The translations under genes were made by a program, and so were the position numbers. Positions 1 through 5,754 of a stretch of 6,407 nt of DNA are shown in pieces. The notes under the pieces were generated by a model that made no database searches, was not told the origin of the DNA, and worked only from the letters and a program-made list of their open reading frames with translations. Within the stretch, counting starts at the first letter, position 1, and every line of letters starts with the position of its first letter. This DNA is from Bacteroidales bacterium. GTDB lineage: Bacteria > Bacteroidota > Bacteroidia > Bacteroidales > UBA932. Location of the stretch: NCBI GenBank assembly GCA_017555925.1, contig JAFZFL010000055.1, forward strand, positions 1-6,407, in the 5' to 3' direction.

Positions 1-977
1 GAAACTATCCAACAGATGAGGAGACCCTTAACGAGCTTGCGGGCAGTCATCCGATTATAGAAAAGATATTGGATTACAGAGCTTTGAAGAAGTTGCTCTC
101 TACTTATATAGATAATTTGCCAACACTTATTTCTACCACTACAGGCAAGATACATACAACATTCAATCAAGCCATAACAGCTACGGGCAGATTGAGTTCA
201 ACCAATCCTAACCTGCAGAACATTCCAATAAGGAGTGAAAGGGGTAAGGAGATAAGAAAGGCCTTTATTCCGTCGCATTCCGACGGGTTTATAGTGTCTG
301 CAGATTATTCGCAGATAGAGTTGCGCCTGATGGCCCATATGAGTGGTGATGCTGATCTGATTGATGCCTTCAACAGGGGAATGGATATTCATACGGCAAC
401 TGCTGCAAAGATTTTTGGTGTAACTGAGGGTGAAGTTACAAAAGAGCAGAGGAGCAGGGCTAAAGTGGCAAACTTTGGAATTATATATGGAATATCTGCA
501 TTTGGTTTGTCGCAACGTTTGGGTATGAGCAGGAGTGATTCAAAGGCTTTGATTGAGGAGTACTTCAGAAACTATCCGCGCGTGAGGGAGTATATGGACA
601 ATATGATTGCAAAGGCTAGGGAAGAGGGCTATGTTGAGACCATCTGTAACAGACGGAGATATTTGCCTGATATCAACTCCCGTAATGCAGTTGTGAGGGG
701 ATTCAATGAGAGAAATGCAATTAATGCACCACTGCAGGGTAGTGCTGCCGATATAATTAAAATGGCAATGATAAACGTTTACAAACGTTTGAAAATGGAT
801 AATTTTGTCAGTTCTATGGTATTGCAGGTACATGATGAGCTTGTGTTTGATGTTGTAGCCAATGAAAAGGAGAGGCTTGAGAAGATGGTTAAGGAGGAGA
901 TGGAGAGAGTGCTGGCGTTAATCGTGCCGCTTATAGCGGATTGCAATGGAGGCAAGAACTGGCTGGAGGCGCATTAG
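1..977 (+). CDS. polA: DNA polymerase I, C-terminal polymerase domain (5' end outside window)
   Basis: Template-directed DNA synthesis in Okazaki-fragment maturation and repair. The frame is open to the left edge: complete codons start at nt 3, and the visible 324 residues begin within a family-typical stretch (HPIIEKILDYRALKKLLSTY). No true start is in view, and the TTG at 69 is internal. Numbering from nt 3, the template/primer motif TGRLSSTNPNLQNIPIR lies at residues 61-77. Motif A (DYSQIELR) starts at 101, and its Asp (nt 303) matches E. coli D705. The O-helix has R150, K154, F158 and Y162, matching E. coli R754, K758, F762 and Y766. Motif C (VHDE) has Asp at 278 (nt 834), matching D882. 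All catalytic residues are present, and Phe at the 762 position is the E. coli-like state. The protein ends with the usual NWLEAH. The 5'-nuclease and 3'-5' exonuclease regions lie outside the window. The sigma factor gene begins 9 nt downstream. Confidence 0.97.
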   Translation, partial: NYPTDEETLNELAGSHPIIEKILDYRALKKLLSTYIDNLPTLISTTTGKIHTTFNQAITATGRLSSTNPNLQNIPIRSERGKEIRKAFIPSHSDGFIVSADYSQIELRLMAHMSGDADLIDAFNRGMDIHTATAAKIFGVTEGEVTKEQRSRAKVANFGIIYGISAFGLSQRLGMSRSDSKALIEEYFRNYPRVREYMDNMIAKAREEGYVETICNRRRYLPDINSRNAVVRGFNERNAINAPLQGSAADIIKMAMINVYKRLKMDNFVSSMVLQVHDELVFDVVANEKERLEKMVKEEMERVLALIVPLIADCNGGKNWLEAH

Positions 978-986
978 ACAGGATTT

Positions 987-1571
987 ATGGAGAATCTTAC
1001 AGATAGAGAACTTGTGAATATGGCCAGGAATGGCGAACAGAGGGCCTTTGCTGTACTTATGGAGAGGTATGGCAAGGGGTTGTCAATTCATATTGGCGAG
1101 TATATGTCGGGATACAGAAGCCGGGGTGTTGAGATGGCAGAAGAGCCTGAAGATATTTGTCAGGAGGCATTCCAGAAGGCATTTGCCGGTATTTCTGGTT
1201 ATAATCCCCAATATGAGTTTTCTACCTGGTTGTATACTATAGGAAAGAATTGCGTAATTGATTATATAAGAAAGAGAAAGGTTCTGGTTGATGCCGGCAT
1301 AACAGGCGAAACTGCAGAGACTATCTCAAACTACGGGGGCGATATGGAGAATTCTCCCGAGGATGAGATGATCAGCAATCAGGAGTATTCAATCTTGCTT
1401 AAATATATATCGGAACTTGAAGAGAAATACCGCAATGTTGCAATGATGCGTTTCATTAACGAGCTGGCTTATGAGGAGATTGCGCAAAAACTTGATATGC
1501 CGCTCAATACTGTACGCACAAGATTGAAGAGGGCAAAAGAGATGTTGGTAAAGAGAATTGATTACAAGTAA
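987..1571 (+). CDS. ECF-type (sigma-70 family) RNA polymerase sigma factor
   Basis: A 194-residue sigma factor with regions 2 and 4 only, the size and build of the extracytoplasmic-function group. Region 2 spans about residues 5-98 and includes the region 2.2 core EDICQEAFQKAF (55-66) and the region 2.3/2.4 stretch FSTWLYTIGKNCVIDYIRKRK. A polar linker with acidic patches follows (about 101-133). Region 4 spans about 135-190, with the helix-turn-helix AYEEIAQKLDMPLNTVRTRLKRAKE at 161-185 that would read the -35 element. A stretch around residues 38-54 (YMSGYRSRGVEMAEEPE) looks slightly longer than in a minimal ECF factor. The ATG lies 9 nt after the polA stop with a weak AGGA before it, and rsmG starts 31 nt after its stop, so co-transcription with both is likely. 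No anti-sigma gene is adjacent. The regulon and signal cannot be told from the sequence. Confidence 0.93.
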   Translation: MENLTDRELVNMARNGEQRAFAVLMERYGKGLSIHIGEYMSGYRSRGVEMAEEPEDICQEAFQKAFAGISGYNPQYEFSTWLYTIGKNCVIDYIRKRKVLVDAGITGETAETISNYGGDMENSPEDEMISNQEYSILLKYISELEEKYRNVAMMRFINELAYEEIAQKLDMPLNTVRTRLKRAKEMLVKRIDYK

Positions 1572-1602
1572 CTATTAACGGACAGGAAACAGGAAATTTA
1601 TT

Positions 1603-2274
1603 ATGGAAGAGTTGATTTTTGGATATTTCCCAAATTTGAGTGAGAGACAGAGAGAGAGGATAAAAATGCTTTTTCCTCTTTATAAGGAGTGGAATGAAAA
1701 GATAAATGTGGTAAGCCGCAAAGATATAGATAAGTTGTATCTGCATCACGTGTTGCATTCGCTGGCTATTGCAAAGTATTATAGTTTTCCTGCCGGTACA
1801 AAAATTATGGATGTGGGTACAGGAGGCGGATTCCCCGGTATTCCTTTGGCAATATTGTTTGAGGAGTGCGAGTTTGTGCTTGTAGACTCAATAGGTAAAA
1901 AGACTAAGGTTGCACAGGCTGTAGCTGATGCCTTGGGATTGGAGAATGTAAGAGTAGTAAATGGAAGGGCTGAGCAGGTTAATGAAACATTTGATTTTAT
2001 AGTTTCGCGGGCTGTTACAGAACTGAAGGGATTTTTGCCTTGGGTCAAAGGAAAATATACACAGGGTATACTTTATCTTAAGGGCGGAGACATTACCTGG
2101 AATCAGGATCCTTTAAAGCGTGGCGCTCTGTTGCAGGAGATAGATATGGCTGCAAAAACCAATAGAATCAGCAGGGAAAATATAATGATTGCAGATATAA
2201 AGAACTATTTTACAGAAGATTTCTTTGAGGAGAAGCGTATAATACATATTTTCAAGAATCCTAACGAAAAATAA
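1603..2274 (+). CDS. rsmG: 16S rRNA (guanine-N7)-methyltransferase RsmG (GidB)
   Basis: A cytoplasmic SAM-dependent methyltransferase that, by family knowledge, makes m7G at position 527 (E. coli numbering) in the 530 loop of 16S rRNA. Loss of RsmG in other bacteria gives low-level streptomycin resistance. The 223 residues are the usual family length. Visible signatures are the N-terminal NVVSRKDIDKLYLHHVLHSL (35-54), SAM-binding motif I IMDVGTGGGFPGIPLA (68-83), the acidic motif II residue in LVDSIGKK (D95), GRAEQ (121-125), SRAV (135-138) and YLKGG (158-162). The ATG at 1603 gives the standard N-terminus, and an AGGAAA lies upstream. It follows the sigma gene by 31 nt. The rpmH promoter begins directly after its stop codon, so rpmH need not depend on readthrough from here. 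Confidence 0.96.
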   Translation: MEELIFGYFPNLSERQRERIKMLFPLYKEWNEKINVVSRKDIDKLYLHHVLHSLAIAKYYSFPAGTKIMDVGTGGGFPGIPLAILFEECEFVLVDSIGKKTKVAQAVADALGLENVRVVNGRAEQVNETFDFIVSRAVTELKGFLPWVKGKYTQGILYLKGGDITWNQDPLKRGALLQEIDMAAKTNRISRENIMIADIKNYFTEDFFEEKRIIHIFKNPNEK

Positions 2275-2306
2275 TTTTGCAGATTAAAAGGAAAATGTTA
2301 CCTTTG
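2275..2306 (+). promoter_or_regulatory. Predicted rpmH promoter (Bacteroidota sigma-A type)
   Basis: TTTTG at 2275-2279 supplies the -33 element. Nineteen nt after its TTG comes TACCTTTG at 2299-2306, an exact TAnnTTTG -7 element. The box ends 35 nt before the rpmH ATG. Both elements and the spacing match the published Bacteroides consensus. The -33 box sits immediately after the rsmG stop codon. Confidence 0.8.
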
Positions 2307-2341
2307 CCGTCCCAAACAGAAAATTATAAAATTGTCATAAT

Positions 2342-2494
2342 ATGAAACGCACATTTCAACCATCACAACGTAAACGCCGCAACAAACACGGATTCCGTGA
2401 GCGTATGTCTACTCCTAACGGAAGAAGAGTTCTTGCAGCACGTAGAAGAAGAGGTCGTAAAAAATTGACTGTATCTTCAGAGGATTTGTATTAG
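2342..2494 (+). CDS. rpmH: 50S ribosomal protein L34
   Basis: A very basic 50-residue protein of the large ribosomal subunit that binds 23S rRNA. The family start [20 protein letters not shown] and the core [19 protein letters not shown] (28-46) are unmistakable. The tail is short (SEDLY) compared with the longer C-terminal ends I recall for Bacteroides homologues. The ATG at 2342 has no Shine-Dalgarno and an A/T-rich leader. It has its own promoter upstream and an intrinsic terminator 33 nt after the stop, so it can be expressed as a single gene. The rnpA gene that neighbours rpmH in many bacteria is absent here, since the downstream sequence is non-coding. Confidence 0.97.
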   Translation: MKRTFQPSQRKRRNKHGFRERMSTPNGRRVLAARRRRGRKKLTVSSEDLY

Positions 2495-2526
2495 AAATTA
2501 ATTGAATAGACATTTCTAAAAGCAAT

Positions 2527-2556
2527 AAAGACGTTCCCAAAAGGAGTGTCTTTTTT
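2527..2556 (+). terminator. Rho-independent terminator of rpmH
   Basis: AAAGACGTTCC (2527-2537) pairs with GGAGTGTCTTT (2543-2553) through 11 bp including two G-U wobbles, with loop CAAAA. Six T's at 2551-2556 complete an intrinsic terminator. It is enclosed by a perfect outer 8-bp inverted repeat, ATAGACAT (2506-2513) and ATGTCTAT (2560-2567). On the opposite strand the T-tract is poor, so termination of the importer transcript here would be weak. Confidence 0.85.
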
Positions 2557-2595
2557 GTTATGTCTATACCTGACTGCACATCACAGGCCGCCGTT

Positions 2596-2661
2596 GATAT
2601 CTTCTGTCACTGACCGGTTTCCTCCACAAAGCACCCCTCCTCTGTGGATATCTCCTGTCAC
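2596..2661 (-). repeat. 51-bp-spaced direct repeat in intergenic region
   Basis: GATATCTTCTGTCAC (2596-2610) and GATATCTCCTGTCAC (2647-2661) match at 14 of 15 positions and are exactly 51 bp apart. This is one full unit plus the start of a second. Inside the unit TCCACA (2623-2628) and TGTGGA (2643-2648) form an inverted repeat. Read on the - strand, 51 bp is 17 codons, and the open stretch 2661-2581 shows VTGDIHRGGVL followed by VTEDINGGL and a stop. It has no convincing start, so I treat it as a repeat and not a gene. The surrounding stretch 2557-2657 holds nothing else I can recognise. Confidence 0.6.
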
Positions 2662-2786
2662 ATATATTTTTCAGGATGTTTAATTACAGTTGATACACTT
2701 TTAGATTGAGCATTCTTAGCCTTTACTTCAAGTGGTACACACTCCCCTTTTAGTCCCAAAATACATTTTCCAAACGACTTTTTACC
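2658..2786 (-). pseudogene. Remnant resembling the C-terminus of a DUF4143 (AAA_14-type) ATPase
   Basis: On the - strand a frame different from that of the ATPase gene next door reads about 42 codons to a TGA at 2660-2658. The segment LKGECVPLEVKAKNAQ (about 2755-2708), followed by SKSVSTVIKHPEKY, resembles the nuclease-like C-terminal part of DUF4143 proteins, which carry a (V/I)P(V/I/L)EVKA motif followed by K-S-(L)-x-T. There is no start codon, ATPase core or upstream open frame; the first codons overlap the end of the ABC ATPase gene. The closing TGA is formed by the edge of the intergenic repeat. I infer a truncated gene fragment. The assignment rests on remembered motif similarity over about 25 residues, so chance resemblance is possible. 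Confidence 0.45.
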
Positions 2787-3594
2787 TCATTTCAAATGAC
2801 CTGGTTGCTTTGTTGAAGTGCATGTTGGGGTTTGAAAAGAGTTTTTCAAATGCTCCTTTTTCCATAATGGCCGACGGAGTGTCGTTATGGAAGCCTTCTG
2901 ATGTCATGAGCCATATTTTGTCGCACATATCTATTGCGAGCTGCAGGTCGTGGGTTGAGAAGATTATGAGTTTGCCTGTTTTGTGGGAGATCTCCTGCAA
3001 TAGTTTGGTAATGGTAAATCTGTTGGCAATATCAAGGAATGCAGTAGGCTCATCAAGAATGATAATTGAGGAGTCCTGGACAATTGCTGCCGCTATGGTT
3101 GCGCGCTGGTATTCGCCATCGCTCAAGCCATAACTGTTGCGTTCCTCAAAGCCCTGCAGCCCAACCATTTCAAGCGCACGGGTAATTCGCAGGTTGTCAT
3201 CTTCTGTTATTGTGCCAAGCCAGTTTGTCTTATAGTAGCAGTTAATGCTCAGCATATCTTTAACTGTAAGGTGGTTGGCTCTTTCTGTATGTGAGGCAAC
3301 AAATGAGATCATCTGGGAGAGCTCTTTGTTGCTGAAATCTGAAATTTTACGGTTGTTGAAAAGAATTTCGCCCCTGTTGTTGAGTTTTGGGTTGTTCTCT
3401 TTTGCTTCAAATATTGGTTGGATGCCTGCAATAGTCTTAAGCAGAGTGCTTTTGCCACGGCCATTGGAGCCTATAAGGGCTATAAACTCACCTTCAGATG
3501 CGGTTGCGTTTATATTCTCAAAGATAACCTTTTTCTCTTTGTCGTTTGAGAATCCCAGTGTGAGGCTCTTTATTTCAAGCAGGCTTTGTTCCAT
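2782..3594 (-). CDS. ABC transporter ATP-binding protein, FecE/BtuD-like (iron-chelate, heme or cobalamin uptake)
   Basis: The 270-residue ATPase subunit that would drive a type II ABC importer at the cytoplasmic face of the inner membrane. Walker A is GSNGRGKST (42-50, Lys48), the ABC signature is LSDGE (157-161), Walker B is IIILDEP (177-183, Asp181/Glu182), the D-loop is FLD (186-188) and the H-loop His is 215 (STHD). At the expected Q-loop (ISFVASHTERANHLTV, 97-112), aligning with FecE LPQHH puts Ser102 where the conserved Gln should be. I recall similar Q-less loops in Bacteroidota homologues, so this may be a subfamily trait and not a defect. It starts 28 nt after the permease stop and is surely co-transcribed with it. 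The substrate cannot be decided among ferric siderophore, heme and cobalamin types. No strong terminator follows its stop. Confidence 0.93.
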   Translation of the reverse strand: MEQSLLEIKSLTLGFSNDKEKKVIFENINATASEGEFIALIGSNGRGKSTLLKTIAGIQPIFEAKENNPKLNNRGEILFNNRKISDFSNKELSQMISFVASHTERANHLTVKDMLSINCYYKTNWLGTITEDDNLRITRALEMVGLQGFEERNSYGLSDGEYQRATIAAAIVQDSSIIILDEPTAFLDIANRFTITKLLQEISHKTGKLIIFSTHDLQLAIDMCDKIWLMTSEGFHNDTPSAIMEKGAFEKLFSNPNMHFNKATRSFEMR

Positions 3595-3622
3595 CTTGTG
3601 TAACTTTATATTGATTTCTTTT

Positions 3623-4651
3623 TCACACTCTGTTTTTTACAATTATATAAAGTATAACAGGTATGCCCAACAGTGCGGCTACCGTATTGATCGGAATTAC
3701 TGTGCCTGAACCGGGAACTTGTGACAATATGTCTGCCAGAAGCATTACAATGGCTCCTGTAAAGGCTGTTGCAGGAAGCAGTACTTTATGGTTGGCATTT
3801 TTAAACAGGAATCGTGAAACATGAGGTACTGCAATTCCAATAAAGCCTATTGGCCCGCAGAATGCTGTTACACTGCCTGCCAACAGTGTTGTGGCAATGA
3901 GTATACGTATTTTTATTGCTTTTACATTCAACCCTATGGCAGCTGCATGCTGTTCGCCAAGGAGCAGTGCGTTAAGGTCTTTTATATTGTAAATGGAGAG
4001 CAGAAGTCCGCACATAACCATAGATGCCAGGATGGCAAGTTGTATATTGCCAAGACCTGCAAAGCTTCCCATTGTCCAGAGTACATACATTTTTAGTGAT
4101 GTTGCACTGGTAAAATATTGCAAAAGACTGATTAAGGCACTTGCCACACTGCCGGCCATAATTCCAAATATAAGCAGTGAGAGGTTGTCTTTAAGTTTTT
4201 TCGACAGAGATATTATTAGCATTGTAAGTATAAATGCTCCGGCAAAAGCCGCACCTGCCACACCAAAAATCTGGAAGAAGGGGTGATTCATATCAATGCC
4301 AAGAAGCGATCCTCCCATAACAAAAATTGCAACACCGAGTCCGCTTGCCGCGCTTATGCCAAGAATATAGGGGTCTGCCAGGGGATTCCTGAAGAGTGTC
4401 TGCATCTGAAGTCCGCAAACGGAGAGTCCAATTCCTGCCAAAAGGGCCACTATGGCTTTAGGAAGCCTGAAATTGAGGATAATATCTCTAATATAGGTAT
4501 CAGACAAACTGTCGGGAAGAGAATTGGAAGAGAAGAGAGTATTTAAAATATCCTTTACAGGTATAGCTACTGCTCCCGACAGAATGTCGGCAAAAAAGCA
4601 GCACAAAAGGAGTGCTACAAAGAGAAAGTAATATTTTACACTCTTTTTCAT
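3623..4651 (-). CDS. FecCD/BtuC-family ABC transporter permease
   Basis: A 342-residue inner-membrane permease, normally a homodimer, forming the channel for an iron-chelate, heme or cobalamin importer with the ATPase encoded downstream. Hydrophobic segments lie near residues 8-28, 64-84, 95-117, 126-148, 157-180, 203-220, 246-266, 291-310 and 316-337, in keeping with the roughly ten-helix fold. Family signatures are FRLPKAIVALLAGIGLSVCG (61-80), MQTLFRNPLADPYILGIS (83-100), GEQHAAAIGLN (232-242, the region contacting the ATPase), PIGFIGIAVPHVSR (267-280) and the ending PINTVAALLGIPVILYIIV (320-338). The ATG at 4651 gives a standard short N-terminus. It is the first gene of a two-gene operon; no substrate-binding protein gene or TonB-dependent receptor lies in the window. 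There is no room for a cobalamin riboswitch before it, which weakens a B12 assignment. Confidence 0.95.
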   Translation of the reverse strand: MKKSVKYYFLFVALLLCCFFADILSGAVAIPVKDILNTLFSSNSLPDSLSDTYIRDIILNFRLPKAIVALLAGIGLSVCGLQMQTLFRNPLADPYILGISAASGLGVAIFVMGGSLLGIDMNHPFFQIFGVAGAAFAGAFILTMLIISLSKKLKDNLSLLIFGIMAGSVASALISLLQYFTSATSLKMYVLWTMGSFAGLGNIQLAILASMVMCGLLLSIYNIKDLNALLLGEQHAAAIGLNVKAIKIRILIATTLLAGSVTAFCGPIGFIGIAVPHVSRFLFKNANHKVLLPATAFTGAIVMLLADILSQVPGSGTVIPINTVAALLGIPVILYIIVKNRV

Positions 4652-4680
4652 TGTGGCAAAGTTAAAAAAAATTAAATTTG
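4650..4680 (+). promoter_or_regulatory. Predicted tpiA promoter
   Basis: ATTG (4650-4653) as -33 element, then 19 nt, then TAAATTTG (4673-4680), an exact TAnnTTTG -7 element. It ends 37 nt before the tpiA ATG, and the leader is A/T-rich without a Shine-Dalgarno. Its -33 box overlaps the first codon of the divergent permease gene. Confidence 0.7.
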
Positions 4681-4688
4681 TGCCCGAA
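4657..4688 (-). promoter_or_regulatory. Predicted promoter of the importer operon (nearly leaderless)
   Basis: On the - strand TAACTTTG (4664-4657) is an exact TAnnTTTG -7 element ending only 5 nt before the permease ATG, whose A is at 4651. A weak -33 candidate, TTCG (4688-4685), lies 20 nt upstream. The predicted transcript would begin at or within a few nt of the start codon. The box is interleaved with the divergent tpiA promoter. Confidence 0.5.
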
Positions 4689-4717
4689 TTTTAGAGACAC
4701 ATATAAAGAATAAAATT

Positions 4718-5470
4718 ATGAGAAAGAAAATTGTAGCCGGAAACTGGAAAATGAACACCGTGATCCCTGAAGGTGTTGAGTTGGCTAAAGAGGTTGTAAA
4801 AGAGGCTGCTGCTGTTCCAGCAGATGTAAAATTGATTTTGGGAGCTCCATTTGTTCACCTGACATCTGTTGCTGCTGTTGTTGGCGGTACATCTGTTGCT
4901 TTGAGCGCACAAAACTGTGCAGATGAGGTTAAGGGTGCATATACAGGTGAGGTTTCGGCAAAGATGTTGGCTTCTGTTCCTGTTGAGTATGTTATTTTGG
5001 GCCACTCTGAGAGAAGAGAGTATTATGGTGAGACCAATGAGAAATTGGTTAAGAAGATAAATTTGGCTTTGGCTGAGAATATTGCTCCAATCTACTGTGT
5101 AGGTGAGAAATTGGAGGAGAGAGAGGCTGGCCAGCACTTTGAGGTTGTTGCCTCACAAATTAAAGAGGTTTTGTTCTCTTTGAGCGCAGAGCAGATGAAA
5201 AACGTTGTAATTGCATACGAGCCGGTATGGGCAATTGGAACAGGTAAAACTGCAACAAGTGAGCAGGCTCAGGAGATTCACGCTTTCATAAGAGCAACTT
5301 TGGCAGAGCAGTTTGGCGAGTTGGCAGAAGAGATCTCTATCCTTTACGGAGGTAGCTGCAAACCTTCAAATGCTAAAGAACTATTTGCTCAGAAGGATAT
5401 TGACGGCGGTCTTATTGGTGGTGCTTCTTTGGTTGCTTCAGACTTTGTAGCTATTGCAAAGAGCTTCTAA
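4718..5470 (+). CDS. tpiA: Triosephosphate isomerase
   Basis: Cytoplasmic glycolytic and gluconeogenic enzyme interconverting dihydroxyacetone phosphate and glyceraldehyde 3-phosphate. The 250 residues form one TIM barrel of normal length. Catalytic residues are present: Asn9 and Lys11 in GNWKMN (8-13), His96 in GHSERR (95-100) and the base Glu168 in AYEPVWAIGTGKTAT (166-180), which also includes the flexible loop 6. Phosphate-binding loops are YGGSCKPSNA (210-219, Cys where many enzymes have Val) and the GGLIGGASL stretch (230-238). The start at 4718 gives the standard MRKKIVAGNWKMN beginning. It has its own promoter and a strong terminator 38 nt after the stop, so it is most likely monocistronic. 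Codon choice (many GTT, GCT, TTG) is consistent with a highly expressed gene. Confidence 0.98.
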   Translation: MRKKIVAGNWKMNTVIPEGVELAKEVVKEAAAVPADVKLILGAPFVHLTSVAAVVGGTSVALSAQNCADEVKGAYTGEVSAKMLASVPVEYVILGHSERREYYGETNEKLVKKINLALAENIAPIYCVGEKLEEREAGQHFEVVASQIKEVLFSLSAEQMKNVVIAYEPVWAIGTGKTATSEQAQEIHAFIRATLAEQFGELAEEISILYGGSCKPSNAKELFAQKDIDGGLIGGASLVASDFVAIAKSF

Positions 5471-5507
5471 CAGAAGATATATATTCTAAATGTCATAGAG
5501 CAATATT

Positions 5508-5546
5508 GGAGCTGTACAGCCTTTGGGCATGTACAGCTTCTTTTTT
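5508..5546 (+). terminator. Rho-independent terminator of tpiA
   Basis: AGCTGTACA (5510-5518) pairs perfectly with TGTACAGCT (5530-5538), extended outward by a G-T wobble (5509/5539) and G-C (5508/5540). Inward, GCC (5519-5521) pairs with GGC (5526-5528) around a TTTG loop, leaving A5529 bulged. Six T's follow at 5541-5546. This is a strong terminator ending the tpiA transcript. Confidence 0.93.
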
Positions 5547-5704
5547 ATAGATTATTGGCTATCTTTGCAAAGGATAATCAATTATTCCGTATCTGATTGA
5601 TACACAAATAGCGAATGCTATGATAGAAAGTTGTTGGTAACGATTTGGCAACTTTGAGATTACACCAATCTTCTGCATTATGCTTTGTCAAACAACTCTA
5701 ATAC
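5547..5704. other. Intergenic stretch with small inverted repeats, no gene seen
   Basis: No coding frame or RNA gene is recognisable. It contains a 10-bp palindrome CTTTGCAAAG (5563-5572) that overlaps a promoter-like TATCTTTG (5560-5567, without a good -33 partner), the inverted repeats ATAAT/ATTAT (5574-5585) and GTATC/GATAC (5589-5603), and a 7-bp stem AAAGTTG/CAACTTT (5627-5633 and 5649-5655). No run of T's follows any of these. Confidence 0.4.
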
Positions 5705-5750
5705 AAAAGTAGCCAAACTTCTTGATTGAACAAAGAGTTTGGCTACTTTT
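5705..5750 (-). terminator. Long hairpin, probable terminator of the right-edge regulator gene (possibly bidirectional)
   Basis: AAAAGTAGCCAAACT (5705-5719) and AGTTTGGCTACTTTT (5736-5750) form a perfect 15-bp stem with a 16-nt loop in which TTG (5722-5724) can pair with CAA (5731-5733). It lies 4 nt beyond the stop of the - strand regulator gene, ending in four T's on that strand and five on the + strand. Position favours termination of the - strand gene, with backup for tpiA. Confidence 0.75.
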
Positions 5751-5754
5751 TAAA

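Noticed and set aside
69..977. polA starting at the TTG at 69
   Set aside because: The frame continues upstream to the window edge with conserved polymerase residues, so this is an internal codon of a longer gene.
2596..2661. CRISPR array
   Set aside because: Only two copies of a 15-bp motif are present, with no further repeat-spacer units and no cas genes.
2732..3133. A + strand open frame starting in the rpmH-importer spacer
   Set aside because: Most of it is antisense to the ATPase signature and Walker B region; its translation looks like nothing known.
3245..3709. A 154-codon + strand open frame over the ABC ATPase start
   Set aside because: It is opposite the Walker A region of a well-supported gene, has no family resemblance and no promoter.
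4652..4717. Cobalamin riboswitch before the BtuC-like permease gene
   Set aside because: The whole spacer to tpiA is 66 nt, far too short for the roughly 200-nt element, and no B12-box-like sequence is seen.
4691..5137. A 148-codon open frame antisense to tpiA
   Set aside because: It lies wholly opposite a fully conserved enzyme gene, its translation is a low-complexity mirror of tpiA codon bias, and it shows no domain.
5560..5567. Promoter TATCTTTG after the tpiA terminator
   Set aside because: The -7 element matches but no TTG lies 19-21 nt upstream and no + strand gene follows; it is more likely a chance match in a palindrome.
5627..5655. Hairpin AAAGTTG/CAACTTT as a terminator or small RNA
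   Set aside because: A 7-bp stem with a 15-nt loop and no T-tract is not distinguishable from chance in A/T-rich DNA.
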